A stretch of DNA of 64,000 nucleotides, taken from Bog-756 sp963769905 (lineage in GTDB: Bacteria > Actinomycetota > Acidimicrobiia > Acidimicrobiales > RAAP-2). Location of the stretch: assembly GCA_963769905.1 (NCBI GenBank), contig CAVYNG010000002.1:620001-684000 (forward strand), in the 5' to 3' direction. Under the pieces are notes generated by a model that saw nothing but the letters and a program-made list of their open reading frames with translations, had not been told where the DNA came from and made no database searches. Made by a program: the position numbers and the translations under genes. Of the stretch, positions 8,178 to 17,696 are shown piece by piece. The stretch's first letter is position 1. Each line of letters opens with the position of its first letter.

Positions 8178-9481
8178 CCGTGCTCGGGATCGCGCTCGCG
8201 ACCGCGTCGGTGACCGGCGTCGAAGTCGTCTTGATCGGGGTCGTCGTCGTGTTGCTCGTGGCGTCGGCACTGCTCGCCCTCGCCGAGACCAGCCTGGTGC
8301 GGATGACCAAGGCGAAGGCCATCGCCCTCTCGGACGAAGGCCGCCGGGGCGCGAAGGTTCTGGTCAAGCTGGTCGAGGATCCCCAGCGGTTCCTCAACCC
8401 GGTGCTGCTGCTCGTCCTCATCTGCCAGCTGGTCGTCGCCACGTTGGTGGGCATCCTGGCCGCGCACTGGTTCGGCGCATGGGGCGTGGTCGCCGCGACG
8501 GTGTTCGAGATCGCGGTGATCTTCGTGCTCGGTGAGGCCGTGCCGAAGAACTGGGCGGTGCAGCATCCGGATCGTGCCGCGTTGTTCAGCGCGCCGCCGG
8601 TCTCCGCGCTCGTGCGCTTCTGGCCGATCAGGATCATCTCCTCCGCGCTCATCGGTCTCGCCAACCTGCTGATCGGAGGGAAGAGCGGGTACCTCGGCGC
8701 CCACGTCACCGAGTCCGAGCTGCTGGCGATGGCGGACGTCGCACTCGACGAGGACGTGATCGAGACCGGCGAGCGCGCCCTCATCCACTCGATCATCGAG
8801 TTCGGCGACACCGTGGTGCGAGAGGTGATGGTGCCCCGCACCGACATGGTCACCATCGGCGCCGATCAGAGCGTCGAGGTCGCGCTCGACCGGGCGCTCG
8901 AAGCGGGCTACAGCCGGGTGCCCGCGGTCGGGGAGCAGGTCGACGACGTGGTGGGGATCGCCTATACGAAGGACCTCGTCGGGGCGGTGCGGGAGGGTGC
9001 GGGATCGGATCCGGTCGGGACCCATCTCCGGGAGGCCCACTTCGTGCCCGAGACCAAGCGGGTATCCGATCTCATGCGCGAGATGCAGGCCGAGCAGTTC
9101 CACCAGGCGGTGGTGGTCAACGAGTACGGGGGCACCGCGGGCCTGGTCACCCTCGAGGACCTGATCGAGGAGCTGGTCGGCGAGATCGTCGACGAGTTCG
9201 ACGTCGAGGAGGCGCCGGTCGAACAGCTCGGCGCCGGTCAGCTGCGGGTGAGCGCTCGGCTGCCGGTGGACGAGGTGAACGACCTGATCGACGCCCAGTT
9301 GCCCACCGGTGCGTGGGACACGGTCGGCGGGCTCGTCTTCGACCTGCTCGGTCACGTGCCGGTCGCCGGGGAGTCGGTGACCGTCGACGGCCTCCGCCTC
9401 GTGGTCGACCGGGTCAACGGGCGCCGCATCGAGCGGGTCCGGATCGTCCCCCGCACCGAGCCGGTCGGGGGTGCCGAGTGA
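8174..9481 (+). CDS. CNNM/CorC-type transporter-associated membrane protein
   Basis: A 435-residue protein: a DUF21/CNNM membrane domain (three to four hydrophobic segments, about 1-160), a CBS pair (about 200-330, including VPRTDMVTIGADQSV and VVNEYGGTAGLVTLEDLIEE), and a C-terminal CorC_HlyC domain (350-430). Family members are linked to Mg2+/Co2+ export and were once called hemolysins. It sits between ybeY and era, the standard actinobacterial order, and overlaps both neighbours by 4 bases. The transported ion cannot be decided from sequence. Confidence 0.92.
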   Translation: MTVLGIALATASVTGVEVVLIGVVVVLLVASALLALAETSLVRMTKAKAIALSDEGRRGAKVLVKLVEDPQRFLNPVLLLVLICQLVVATLVGILAAHWFGAWGVVAATVFEIAVIFVLGEAVPKNWAVQHPDRAALFSAPPVSALVRFWPIRIISSALIGLANLLIGGKSGYLGAHVTESELLAMADVALDEDVIETGERALIHSIIEFGDTVVREVMVPRTDMVTIGADQSVEVALDRALEAGYSRVPAVGEQVDDVVGIAYTKDLVGAVREGAGSDPVGTHLREAHFVPETKRVSDLMREMQAEQFHQAVVVNEYGGTAGLVTLEDLIEELVGEIVDEFDVEEAPVEQLGAGQLRVSARLPVDEVNDLIDAQLPTGAWDTVGGLVFDLLGHVPVAGESVTVDGLRLVVDRVNGRRIERVRIVPRTEPVGGAE

Positions 9482-10425
9482 GCGGCTTCCGTTCGGGCTT
9501 CGTCTCGGTCGTCGGCAGGCCCAACGTCGGGAAGTCCACCCTCGTCAATCGCATGGTCGGGGCCAAGGTCACCATCACCTCGCCGCGCCCGAACACCACG
9601 CGCTCCCAGGTGCGCGGTGTGCTCGACCGTGAGGATCTCCAGATCGTGTTCGTCGACACGCCCGGCCTCCACCGGCCCCGCACCGCGTTGGGTCAGCGGA
9701 TGAACGAGTCGGCGGCCTCCTCGCTCGAGGACGTCGACGCGGTCGTGGCGGTCCTCGACGCGACCGCGGCCCTCGGACCCGGCGACCGGATGGTCCTCGA
9801 CCGCTCGGTCCGGCAGGTCCGCTCCGCGGCGCGGGTCACGGGGGAGGAGGGGCACCCCGGGGTGCCGACGCTCTTCGTCGTCGTCAACAAGATCGACCGG
9901 GTGGGGCGCGACGCGGTGCTTGCACGGTTGGCCGGCGTGTCCGAGCTGGTCGCCTCCCTCTCCGCGGCGCTCGCCGCGGGCGAGGAGGATGCCGAGCTGT
10001 CGGTCGAGTACGTGCCGGTCTCGGCGGTCACCGGTGAAGGCGTGGACCGGTTGGTGGCCGAGGTGGCCCGGTGCATGCCCGAGGGCCCGCGCTACTACCC
10101 CGAGGGAATGGTCACCGACGTCGCCGAGGCGTGGTGGGTGGCCGACCTGGTCCGGGAAGAGCTGTTGCACCGTGTCGACGACGAGCTTCCCCACAGCATC
10201 GCCTGCCGGGTCACCGAGTGGGAGTGGCCGCGCATCCGTTGCGAGATCCTGGTCGAGCGCGACTCGCAGAAGGGGATCGTGATCGGAAAAGGCGGAGTGG
10301 TGCTGAAGGAGGTCGGTACCGCGGTTCGCACGCAGCTGCCGCCGGGCGCGTACCTCGAGCTCTTCGTTCGGGTCGAGAAGCGCTGGCAGCAGCGCGAGGA
10401 CGCCCTCGACCGGCTCGGTCTCTGA
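9478..10425 (+). CDS. era: GTPase Era
   Basis: A 315-residue GTPase that binds the 3' end of 16S rRNA during 30S assembly. G1 is GRPNVGKS at residues 13-20, G3 is DTPG, and G4 is NKID. The C-terminal KH domain contains RCEILVERDSQKGIVIGKGG. The G4 region is preceded by an insert (about 20 residues around GEEGHPGVP), and another lies before the VPVSA G5 segment. It is the last gene of the phoH-ybeY-CNNM-era operon, with a GTGA overlap at its start, and converges on dinG with only 6 bases between the stops. Confidence 0.96.
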   Translation: MSGFRSGFVSVVGRPNVGKSTLVNRMVGAKVTITSPRPNTTRSQVRGVLDREDLQIVFVDTPGLHRPRTALGQRMNESAASSLEDVDAVVAVLDATAALGPGDRMVLDRSVRQVRSAARVTGEEGHPGVPTLFVVVNKIDRVGRDAVLARLAGVSELVASLSAALAAGEEDAELSVEYVPVSAVTGEGVDRLVAEVARCMPEGPRYYPEGMVTDVAEAWWVADLVREELLHRVDDELPHSIACRVTEWEWPRIRCEILVERDSQKGIVIGKGGVVLKEVGTAVRTQLPPGAYLELFVRVEKRWQQREDALDRLGL

Positions 10426-10431
10426 ACCCGG

Positions 10432-12453
10432 TCAGGCGTCGCGCGTGATCGCGCGGAGGAAGGCGACCACCTCGGCGCGGTCCACGGTGCGGCGCATGGG
10501 CGGCACCCGGGCGAGAAGGCTCCCGCGGTAGCGGGCGGTGGCCAGCCTGCTGTCGAGCACCGCCACGACGCCGCGGTCCTCCGCCGAGCGGATCAGTCGG
10601 CCAGCACCTTGCGCGAGGAGCGTCCCGGCGCGCGGAAGGTCCACCAGCGAGAAGGCGTCCCAGCCCGCGCGCTCGCGCCGGGCCTCGAGAACCGGGTCGT
10701 CCGGCCGTGGGAAGGGGATCCGGTCGATGGTCACCAGGCTGAGGGTACGACCGGGCAGATCCACTCCCTGGAAGAACCCGAGCGTCGCGAAGAGGCAGGC
10801 CTCCTCGTCCCCGCGGAACGCCTCGATGAGCGCCGGCTTCGGCAGGTCGGACTGGGAGAGGATCGGGAACGGGAGCCGGCCGCCGACGGCCTCGGCCGCC
10901 GCGCGCATCGCCCGCCAACTGGTGAACAGCGCGAGCGTTCTGCCGCCCGCGGCCTCGATCAGCAGCTCGAGCTCCGCATGGAGCGCGGGCTCGGACTCCG
11001 GGCGGCGTCGGTCGGGGAGCGACTTGGCCACGTAGAGCAGCGCGTGTTTCTTGTAGTCGAAGGGGCTCCCGACGTCGAGGAGATCGGTCTCCGAGGCCGG
11101 CATGCCGAGCCGCTCGGCGATGCCGACCGGCAGGGTCGCGGAGGTGAGCACTCCGGTCACCGAGTCCCAGAGCCGCTCCGAGAGGATGGGGCCGACGTCG
11201 ATCGGCGACAGCTTGAGGGTCGGCGATCCCGCTCCACCGTCGACCCAGGCGACCTCGTCGTCGGTGAGCTCGATCAGGCGGGTGAGGTCGGAGGTCAGGT
11301 GTCCCGCCGCGAGCAGGACCCGGTCGTGACGGGTGCCCTCCTGGTCGCCCTCTGCCTGCTGACCGGCACGCCGGAGACCTTCGCCGAGCGCGGTGAGCCT
11401 CCCGAGGGCGAGCGACACCACCTCCGCCAGCGCGGGCCCGTCGTGCTCCTCGGCTTCTGGCTGGCGTCCCGCATCGCTCCCGGTGATCGCGTCGGCGGAT
11501 ACCCGTCGCCCCGCGAAGGGTTCGAGCGCTCGGGCGAACAGGGCGCCAAGTTCGCCGACCACGTCCGCCGGGCTCGTCCCGTCGGGCCCACTCCCTGTGA
11601 GGAGAGGCCGAGCGGCGGCCGCCAGCGCTCGGAAGCGGCCAGGCGAGATCTCCACGCCGAGGCTGTCGGTCATCACCTCTTCGACCGCGTGGGCCTCGTC
11701 GAGCACGACCACCGCGTGGGGCGGCAGCACCGCGCCCCCGCTCGCCAGGTGCGCTCCGTAGAGATGAGTGTTGACCACTACCACGTCGGCGGCCGCGGCG
11801 CGCGCTCGGGCCTCCTCCGCAAAGCACTCGTGGCCCGACGGGCACCGGAACGGCCCGGGGCACTCGCGAGCGGTGGTCGAGACGGCGGACCACGCCCGGA
11901 AGTGGGGCTCGAAGTCGAGCTCCGCGCGATCACCGGTGGCGGTCGACCGCGACCACCGGACGAGCCGGGCCACCTGCTCGCCGATCGCCGTCGACACGGC
12001 CTCCTCCTCGCGCCCCGGTCTCAGGGGGTCGTCGGCGTCAGGAGGGTCGGCCGATGCGGGGAGCAGCTCGAGCGCCTCGTCGCGGCCGCCCATTTCGGCG
12101 ACCCGCTGGAGGCAGAGGTAGTTGCTCCTTCCTTTGAGGACGGCGTAGGAGAACCCGTCCTCGACCGTGCCGGCGAGCAGAGGGAGGTCCTTCGTCGCGA
12201 GCTGGTCCTGCAGGGCCTTGGTGGCGGTCGCGACGACGACCGGCACACCGGCGAGGACCACCGGCACGAGGTAGGCGAGGGACTTGCCCGTCCCGGTCCC
12301 GGCCTGCACGACGAGCGAGCGGCCGGTCTCGATCGCGCGGGCCACGGCAGAGGCCATCTCGACCTGCCCCGGTCGCGACTCGCCCCCGTTCGGAAGAGCC
12401 TCCGCCGCCCGGCGCAACGCGAGCTCGACGTCGGCGACGTCCGGTGAGGTCAC
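10432..12453 (-). CDS. dinG: DinG/XPD-type ATP-dependent DNA helicase
   Basis: A 673-residue superfamily 2 helicase. Walker A is AGTGTGKS near residue 52, the DEAH box is VVLDEAHAVEEV, and motif VI is LAQGAGRLIRS. Four cysteines between motifs Ia and II (one in NYLCLQR, then CPGPFRCPSGHECF) match the 4Fe-4S cluster of XPD and DinG helicases. Such enzymes unwind 5'-tailed DNA, D-loops and R-loops in repair. Start is a GTG. It is convergent with era and followed upstream by the TauE-type gene on the same strand. Confidence 0.92.
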   Translation of the reverse strand: MTSPDVADVELALRRAAEALPNGGESRPGQVEMASAVARAIETGRSLVVQAGTGTGKSLAYLVPVVLAGVPVVVATATKALQDQLATKDLPLLAGTVEDGFSYAVLKGRSNYLCLQRVAEMGGRDEALELLPASADPPDADDPLRPGREEEAVSTAIGEQVARLVRWSRSTATGDRAELDFEPHFRAWSAVSTTARECPGPFRCPSGHECFAEEARARAAAADVVVVNTHLYGAHLASGGAVLPPHAVVVLDEAHAVEEVMTDSLGVEISPGRFRALAAAARPLLTGSGPDGTSPADVVGELGALFARALEPFAGRRVSADAITGSDAGRQPEAEEHDGPALAEVVSLALGRLTALGEGLRRAGQQAEGDQEGTRHDRVLLAAGHLTSDLTRLIELTDDEVAWVDGGAGSPTLKLSPIDVGPILSERLWDSVTGVLTSATLPVGIAERLGMPASETDLLDVGSPFDYKKHALLYVAKSLPDRRRPESEPALHAELELLIEAAGGRTLALFTSWRAMRAAAEAVGGRLPFPILSQSDLPKPALIEAFRGDEEACLFATLGFFQGVDLPGRTLSLVTIDRIPFPRPDDPVLEARRERAGWDAFSLVDLPRAGTLLAQGAGRLIRSAEDRGVVAVLDSRLATARYRGSLLARVPPMRRTVDRAEVVAFLRAITRDA

Positions 12454-12497
12454 CCGACGACCCTATCGGCGCGCCCGCACCTGAACGGCACCGGCGC

Positions 12498-13256
12498 TCA
12501 GTGCCACTCGACGGCGAGACCGATCGCAACCGCGAGGCCGACCACGACGATCACCGATCGGAGCACCGAGGCCGGGAGCCGCCGCCCCACGTGACCGCCG
12601 ACCTGCCCGCCGATCGCGGACCCTGCCGCGATGAGAGCCGCCACCGACCACGACACGTCGGTGCTCGCGACGAAGAGCACCGCGGCGGTGAGATTGACCA
12701 CGAGTGCGAGCGCGTTCTTCGTCCCGTTGAGCCGCTGGAGCTCGTCGTCGACGAAGACCGCGAGCAGCGCGATCAGGATGACCCCTTGTGCAGCCCCGAA
12801 GTAGCCCCCGTACACGCCGGTGACGAAGACGCCGGCGATAAGCGGCAGGCCGCCGTGATCGGGCCGGGTCCCGCGCGGACGGAGCCTCGTGCTCATGCGC
12901 GGCTGCAGCGCCATCAGCACCGACGCGGCGGCGATCAGGACCGGGACCGCGGCCTTGAAGACGCTGTGGGGGAGGGCGAGGAGCAGGACGCCACCGACCA
13001 GCGCGCCGCTGAGCGACGCGGGTGCGAGGGTCAAGAGACGAGGGCGCTGGCCGCTCAGCTCGCGACGGTAGGCGACGGTCGCGCTCACCGACCCCGGCAC
13101 CAGTCCCACCGTGTTCGAGACGTTGGCGAGGACCGGCGAGTACCCGAGCGCGAGCAGCGTCGGGAAGGTGATCAGGGAGCCCGAGCCGACGATGACGTTG
13201 ATCGTGCCCGCGGCGAGGCCCGCCGCGAAGATCGCGAGTGCAGCCGGCGCGGACAT
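12498..13256 (-). CDS. TauE/SafE-family anion permease
   Basis: A 252-residue integral membrane protein with about eight hydrophobic segments and the paired TauE/SafE half repeats: AAGTINVIVGSGSLITFPTL in the first half and GVYGGYFGAAQGV in the second. The family exports sulfite, sulfoacetate and related organosulfur anions, but many members have no known substrate. It stops 44 bp before the dinG start on the same strand. The divergent uppS gene lies 116 bp away. Confidence 0.88.
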   Translation of the reverse strand: MSAPAALAIFAAGLAAGTINVIVGSGSLITFPTLLALGYSPVLANVSNTVGLVPGSVSATVAYRRELSGQRPRLLTLAPASLSGALVGGVLLLALPHSVFKAAVPVLIAAASVLMALQPRMSTRLRPRGTRPDHGGLPLIAGVFVTGVYGGYFGAAQGVILIALLAVFVDDELQRLNGTKNALALVVNLTAAVLFVASTDVSWSVAALIAAGSAIGGQVGGHVGRRLPASVLRSVIVVVGLAVAIGLAVEWH

Positions 13257-13360
13257 GGAAAGGGTCTAGTGCCCGGCGGTGACGCGCTCAACAACCTGGG
13301 GACGGGGCGGTTCGGCGGGACGCCCTGGATGCACGGTCACCGGTGGAGGGGACGAAGGGA

Positions 13361-13366
13361 TAGGTT
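13361..13366 (+). promoter_or_regulatory. -10 element (TAGGTT), likely leaderless start of uppS
   Basis: TAGGTT lies 6 bases before the uppS GTG at 13373 and no Shine-Dalgarno sequence is apparent, the same layout as at four other genes in the window. Confidence 0.3.
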
Positions 13367-13372
13367 CGCAGG

Positions 13373-14143
13373 GTGGACCGAGAATGGACCGCCGAGAGCG
13401 CGGCCAAGAGGTCGGGCGCTCGAACACTCACCGCCCGCGACCTCTCCGGAGGACCGGTGCCGACTCACGTCGCGTGTGTGATGGACGGGAACGGGCGCTG
13501 GGCAGCGCGCCGGGGCCTGCCCCGCACCGAAGGGCACGCCGCCGGTGAGACCGCGCTCCTCGACGCGGTCGAGGGGGCGCTCGAGCTCGGCATCCCCTGG
13601 CTCACCATGTACGCGTTCTCCACCGAGAACTGGCGCCGGCCCGCCGACGAGGTCCGCTTCCTCATGGGCTTCAACGAGTCCTTGCTCGTCCGGCGCCGCG
13701 ACGAGCTCCACGAGAAAGGAGTCCGGATCCGCTTCGCGGGTCGGCGCGACTGGCGGGTCCCGAAGCGGGTGCTGCGAAGGATGGACGAGTCGACCGAGCT
13801 GACCGCGTCGAACCGGCGTACGACGCTCACCATGGCGTTCAACTACGGCGGGCGTGCCGAGATCGTCGACGCGGTGCGCGCACTGGTCGCGAAAGGGGTC
13901 TCCCCCGATCGGATCAGCGAGAAGGCGATCCGCTCGCAGCTCTACTTCCCCGACCAGCCCGATCCCGATCTGGTCATCCGGACCTCGGGCGAGTATCGCA
14001 TCTCCAACTTCCTGCTCTGGCAGATCGCCTACAGCGAGCTGGTCTTCGACGACGTCCTCTGGCCCGACTTCCGGCGCACCCACCTCTTTGCCGCGGTGCG
14101 CGCCTACCAACAGCGCCAGCGGCGCTATGGGGGTGTCGGTTGA
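13373..14143 (+). CDS. uppS: Isoprenyl transferase (undecaprenyl diphosphate synthase-like)
   Basis: A 256-residue cis-prenyltransferase that extends farnesyl or geranyl diphosphate with isopentenyl diphosphate to make the polyprenyl carrier for cell-wall precursors. Catalytic Asp38 lies in VMDGNGRWA, and the other signatures TMYAFSTENW, FNYGGRAEI, PDLVIRTSGEYRISNFLLWQ and WPDF are present. The N-terminal 30 residues are an extra tail. Product length (C50 or C55) cannot be fixed from the sequence. It heads an operon uppS-small membrane protein-recO-hemW-glyS with overlapping or abutting genes. Confidence 0.95.
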   Translation: MDREWTAESAAKRSGARTLTARDLSGGPVPTHVACVMDGNGRWAARRGLPRTEGHAAGETALLDAVEGALELGIPWLTMYAFSTENWRRPADEVRFLMGFNESLLVRRRDELHEKGVRIRFAGRRDWRVPKRVLRRMDESTELTASNRRTTLTMAFNYGGRAEIVDAVRALVAKGVSPDRISEKAIRSQLYFPDQPDPDLVIRTSGEYRISNFLLWQIAYSELVFDDVLWPDFRRTHLFAAVRAYQQRQRRYGGVG

Positions 14144-14415
14144 GAGCGCGGCCCGGCCGCCGGGGGACCCGAGCGCGACCCGGCGAAGTGGGCGGCGTCT
14201 GGATCGTCACCGGCATCGTGCTCGGCGCGCTCCTCTATGCCGGCATCGTGCTCACCGTCATCGCCGGGTTCACCGTCGCGCTGCCGCTGGTGGTGATCCC
14301 GCCGGTGGTCATCGGGCTGATCGGGGCGAACAGCCTGCTCGGTGGTGGCCGCGCTCACGGGGGAGGCCCTCGCTCGCGAGCGCCCGGTCCCGACGAGCCG
14401 ATCGGGCCGTCGTGA
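14140..14415 (+). CDS. Small membrane protein between uppS and recO
   Basis: A 91-residue protein with two close hydrophobic segments (about 20-42 and 46-64, separated by a proline pair) and a charged Gly/Pro tail. The TTG at 14140 overlaps the uppS stop (TTGA) and the stop overlaps the recO start, which supports a coupled gene. A GTG at 14188 would give a 75-residue protein starting just before the first membrane segment and may be the true start. No family is recognised; its place in the operon suggests an envelope role at most. Confidence 0.6.
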   Translation: MRARPGRRGTRARPGEVGGVWIVTGIVLGALLYAGIVLTVIAGFTVALPLVVIPPVVIGLIGANSLLGGGRAHGGGPRSRAPGPDEPIGPS

Positions 14416-15137
14416 GCCAGTTCCGCGACCGTGGGGTCGTCCTCCGCACGATCCGGCTGGGCGAGGCGGACCGGATCGTCACCATGCTGACCGAGCAGCA
14501 CGGGAAGGTGCGGGCGGTCGCCAAGGGGGTGCGACGGACCACGTCGAAGTTCGGCTCGCGCCTCGAACCGCTCAGCCATGTGGCACTCCTCGGATGGCAG
14601 GGGCGCGGCGACCTCGACACGGTCAACCAGGTCGAGGTGATCGACACCTTCCGGGCGGTGCGCGAGGACCTCGACCGGATGGCAACGGCGATGACCATGC
14701 TCGAAGTGGTCGATCAGGTCGCCCAGGAACGGCACGCCAATCCGCGCCTCTACGAGATGTTGGTGGGCGCCCTCGCCGCGCTCGGCCTCCGCGACTCGCC
14801 GATGGTCGCGCCGGCCTTCTTCCTCAAGGTGCTCGTGCTCGAGGGCTCGGCACCGGTCCTCGACTCGTGCGCCTCGTGCGGCGAGCGCGACCCCACCCAG
14901 CTGGTCGCGTTCGACCTCGTCGAGGGCGGCGTCCTCTGCCGGCAGTGCCGGCGCGGGCGCCCGGTCAGCGCCGACGCGCTCGCGCTCCTGCGTCGGACGC
15001 TCGGCGGTGGGCTGGCAGGCGTCCTCGCGGAGCCGCGTTCGGAGGCGACCGACGAGGTCGCGGCGCTCGCCACCGAGGCCGTCGAGTCCCATCTCGACCG
15101 GCGTCTGCGTTCGGTCCGCACCGGGCACCTGACTTAG
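14412..15137 (+). CDS. recO: DNA repair protein RecO
   Basis: A 241-residue RecO, the recombination mediator that loads RecA on SSB-coated gaps with RecR. The N-terminal OB fold is DRGVVLRTIRLGEADRIVTM through TTSKFGSRLEPLSHV, and the C-terminal zinc-binding region has CASC (near 154) and CRQC (near 177). The GTG start overlaps the preceding stop. hemW begins directly at the next base after the stop. Confidence 0.94.
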   Translation: MSQFRDRGVVLRTIRLGEADRIVTMLTEQHGKVRAVAKGVRRTTSKFGSRLEPLSHVALLGWQGRGDLDTVNQVEVIDTFRAVREDLDRMATAMTMLEVVDQVAQERHANPRLYEMLVGALAALGLRDSPMVAPAFFLKVLVLEGSAPVLDSCASCGERDPTQLVAFDLVEGGVLCRQCRRGRPVSADALALLRRTLGGGLAGVLAEPRSEATDEVAALATEAVESHLDRRLRSVRTGHLT

Positions 15138-16274
15138 ATGGGGCCCTCCCGCCCCTTCGGCGTCTACGTCCACGTCCCGTTCTGCCGCGCGCGCTGCGAC
15201 TACTGCGCGTTCACCACCTTCGTCGACCGCGACCACTTGATGGGGAGTTACGCGTCGGCCTGTGAACGAGAGATCGGCCGGGCCGTCGCCGAGGAGATGA
15301 TTCCGCCCGCGACCTCGGTGTACTTCGGCGGCGGGACACCATCGCGACTGCCGGTGGGCTCGCTGCTCGCGATCCTCGACGCGATCCCGCGCACGCCCGA
15401 CGCGGAGGTCACCGTCGAGTGCAACCCCGAGGACGCGCATCCCGGGCGGCTGGCTGCGTATCGGCAAGGAGGCGTCACCCGTGTCTCGCTCGGCATCCAG
15501 TCGACCGTCGAGCACGTGCTCGCCGGGCTCGGTCGGCGCCACGGCGGCCGCGAGGGCCTCGACGCCGCGGTGACGGTGGCGGAGGCGGGGTTCGGATCGT
15601 GGAACGCGGATCTCATCTTCGGCGGCGCGGGCGAGAGCGACGAGGACTGGGAGCGGAGCATCGGCGACCTGCTCGGGCTTCGGTTCCCCCCGCCGCACGT
15701 GAGCGCCTACGCCCTCACCGTCGAGCCCGCAACCCCGCTCGCCAGACAGAGCAGCCGCCATCCGGACGAGGACGTCCAGGCTTCCCGGTACGAGCGGACC
15801 GACCGGGTGCTCGCCGACGCGGGGTACCGGTGGGAGGAGATCTCGAATTGGGCGCTTCCCGGCCACGGCTGCCGCCACAATCGCCTCTACTGGGGCCAGG
15901 GCGACTACCGGGGCATCGGATCGGCGGCCCATTCGCACCGAACGGGCCGACGCTGGTGGAACGTAGCGACGCCCGAGCGGTACGTCGAGCGGATCTCGAC
16001 CGGTCGAGACGCGACCGCGAGGGTCGAGGTGCTCGACAGCTCCGAGCGGGCGTTCGAGGCGCTGCTGTTGCGGCTCCGCACGCCGGCGGGGGTGCCGGCC
16101 GCCACCCTGCCCCGTGGCGACGACCTCGACGGCCTCGACGGGCTGGTCGAGCGCGACGGCGCGACCGCGAGGCTCACGGTCAAGGGCCGGCTGCTGGCGA
16201 ACGCGGTCGCCACCCGCCTCGACATCCGGGTCGGGGCCGCGGTGCCAACCGGTACCATTCCCCGGCATGCCTGA
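15138..16274 (+). CDS. hemW: Radical SAM heme chaperone HemW
   Basis: A 378-residue radical SAM protein. The 4Fe-4S motif CRARCDYC uses Cys16, Cys20 and Cys23; GGGTPSRL and the NADLIFGG strand follow, with a HemN_C domain from about 290. HemW-type proteins bind heme and hand it to apo-proteins; they lack the extra residues of true coproporphyrinogen oxidase HemN, though they were often mislabelled so. It abuts recO and overlaps glyS by 8 bases. Confidence 0.93.
   Translation: MGPSRPFGVYVHVPFCRARCDYCAFTTFVDRDHLMGSYASACEREIGRAVAEEMIPPATSVYFGGGTPSRLPVGSLLAILDAIPRTPDAEVTVECNPEDAHPGRLAAYRQGGVTRVSLGIQSTVEHVLAGLGRRHGGREGLDAAVTVAEAGFGSWNADLIFGGAGESDEDWERSIGDLLGLRFPPPHVSAYALTVEPATPLARQSSRHPDEDVQASRYERTDRVLADAGYRWEEISNWALPGHGCRHNRLYWGQGDYRGIGSAAHSHRTGRRWWNVATPERYVERISTGRDATARVEVLDSSERAFEALLLRLRTPAGVPAATLPRGDDLDGLDGLVERDGATARLTVKGRLLANAVATRLDIRVGAAVPTGTIPRHA
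16253..16258 (+). promoter_or_regulatory. -10 element (TACCAT) inside the end of hemW
   Basis: TACCAT sits 8 bases before the glyS ATG, inside the last codons of hemW. No Shine-Dalgarno sequence is seen, so glyS may have its own leaderless transcript in addition to operon read-through. Confidence 0.33.
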
Positions 16275-17631
16275 GCCGGACACAGACCTACTGGACAAGG
16301 TCGTCGGCCTCTGCAAGCGACGCGGCTTCGTCTTCCAGTCCGCCGAGATCTACGGCGGCTTCCGCTCGACCTACGACTACGGGCCGCTCGGGGTCAACCT
16401 CCTCCGCAACGTCAAGGACGCGTGGTGGGAGGCGATGGTCCAGCGGCGCGACGACGTGGTGGGCCTCGACGCCGCGATCCTCTCGCCGCCGGCGGTCTGG
16501 GCCGCGTCGGGCCACCTCGCCAACTTCGCCGACCCACTCGTCGACTGCCGCAACTGCAATCAACGCTGGCGCGAGGACAAGATCGAAGGCGTCTGCCCGG
16601 CCTGTGGCTCGACCGAGTTCACCGAGGCCCGGGCCTTCAACCTCATGTTCAAGACCCACGCGGGCCCGATCGAGGACGAGGGCGCGGTCGCCTACCTCCG
16701 CCCCGAGACGGCGCAGGGGATGTTCGTCAACTTCGCCAACGTGCTCCAGACCACGAGGAAGAAGCCACCCTTCGGGATCGCCCAGGTGGGCAAGTCGTTC
16801 CGCAACGAGATCACCCCGCAGAACTTCGTCTTCCGCACCCGGGAGTTCGAGCAGATGGAGATGGAGTACTTCGTCCCACCCGCGGACGCACCGAAGTGGT
16901 TCGAGTACTGGCTCGGCGAGCGGTTCGCCTGGTACACCGCTCTCGGCATCCCCGAGTCGGAGCTGCGGCTGCGCCACCACGGCGCAGAGGAGCTCTCCCA
17001 CTACTCGGCGGCGACCGCGGACGTGGAGTTCCTCTTCCCCTGGGGATGGGACGAGCTCGAGGGCATCGCCAACCGGACCGACTTCGACCTGAAGGCCCAC
17101 TCGGCGGCATCGGGCGAGCGCCTCGAGTACTTCGACCAGACGACCGGCGATCGCTACGTGCCCTACGTGATCGAGCCGGCCGCCGGGGCCACCCGGACCA
17201 TGATGGCGTTCCTCCTCTCGGCGTACGACGAGGACGAGGTCGCCGGCGAGGTCCGGACCGTCCTGCGGATCCACCCGCGCCTCGCTCCGTATCAGGTCGC
17301 GGTCCTCCCTCTCTCACGCAACGAACGGCTCGAACCCCTCGCCCGCAAGGTCCTCGCCTCGCTCCAGCCGCACTTCATGTGCGACTACGACACGACCCAG
17401 TCGATCGGCCGGCGGTACCGCCGCCAGGACGAGGTGGGTACCCCATGGTGCGTGACGGTCGACTTCGACTCGCTCGAGGATCACGCGGTGACGGTGCGCG
17501 ATCGCGACTCGACCGCGCAGGATCGGGTGCCGGTCGACGCGGTGGTGGACGAGCTCCGGCGGCGCTACGACGACGTACGGCCGCCCGCCCCAGCCGACGT
17601 CGGGCTCCGGACGGCGATCGGCGACGGGTAG
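16267..17631 (+). CDS. glyS: Glycyl-tRNA synthetase (single-chain, class II)
   Basis: A 454-residue eukaryote/actinobacteria-type GlyRS that charges tRNA-Gly. Class II motifs are visible: RGFVFQSAEIYGGFRSTYDY and YGPLG at the start, motif 2 FRNEITPQNFVFRTREFEQM, and motif 3 before the anticodon domain. A zinc-like knuckle CRNCNQRW...CPAC lies near 95-118. The C-terminal anticodon-binding domain begins at about 345 (RIHPRLAPYQVAVLPL). Length is normal for the short bacterial form. Confidence 0.96.
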   Translation: MPEPDTDLLDKVVGLCKRRGFVFQSAEIYGGFRSTYDYGPLGVNLLRNVKDAWWEAMVQRRDDVVGLDAAILSPPAVWAASGHLANFADPLVDCRNCNQRWREDKIEGVCPACGSTEFTEARAFNLMFKTHAGPIEDEGAVAYLRPETAQGMFVNFANVLQTTRKKPPFGIAQVGKSFRNEITPQNFVFRTREFEQMEMEYFVPPADAPKWFEYWLGERFAWYTALGIPESELRLRHHGAEELSHYSAATADVEFLFPWGWDELEGIANRTDFDLKAHSAASGERLEYFDQTTGDRYVPYVIEPAAGATRTMMAFLLSAYDEDEVAGEVRTVLRIHPRLAPYQVAVLPLSRNERLEPLARKVLASLQPHFMCDYDTTQSIGRRYRRQDEVGTPWCVTVDFDSLEDHAVTVRDRDSTAQDRVPVDAVVDELRRRYDDVRPPAPADVGLRTAIGDG

Positions 17632-17696
17632 GCTGGCTCCCCGGCGTCGCGCCGCTCCGGATGGCGGCCGACGCTCAGACCAGGAGATCTGCACCG

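Noticed and set aside
16422..17696. Open frame running into ppdK from far upstream
   Set aside because: The sequence before 17697 is an Arg/Pro-rich shadow of glyS; PPDK homology starts exactly at 17697 with a good AGGAG.
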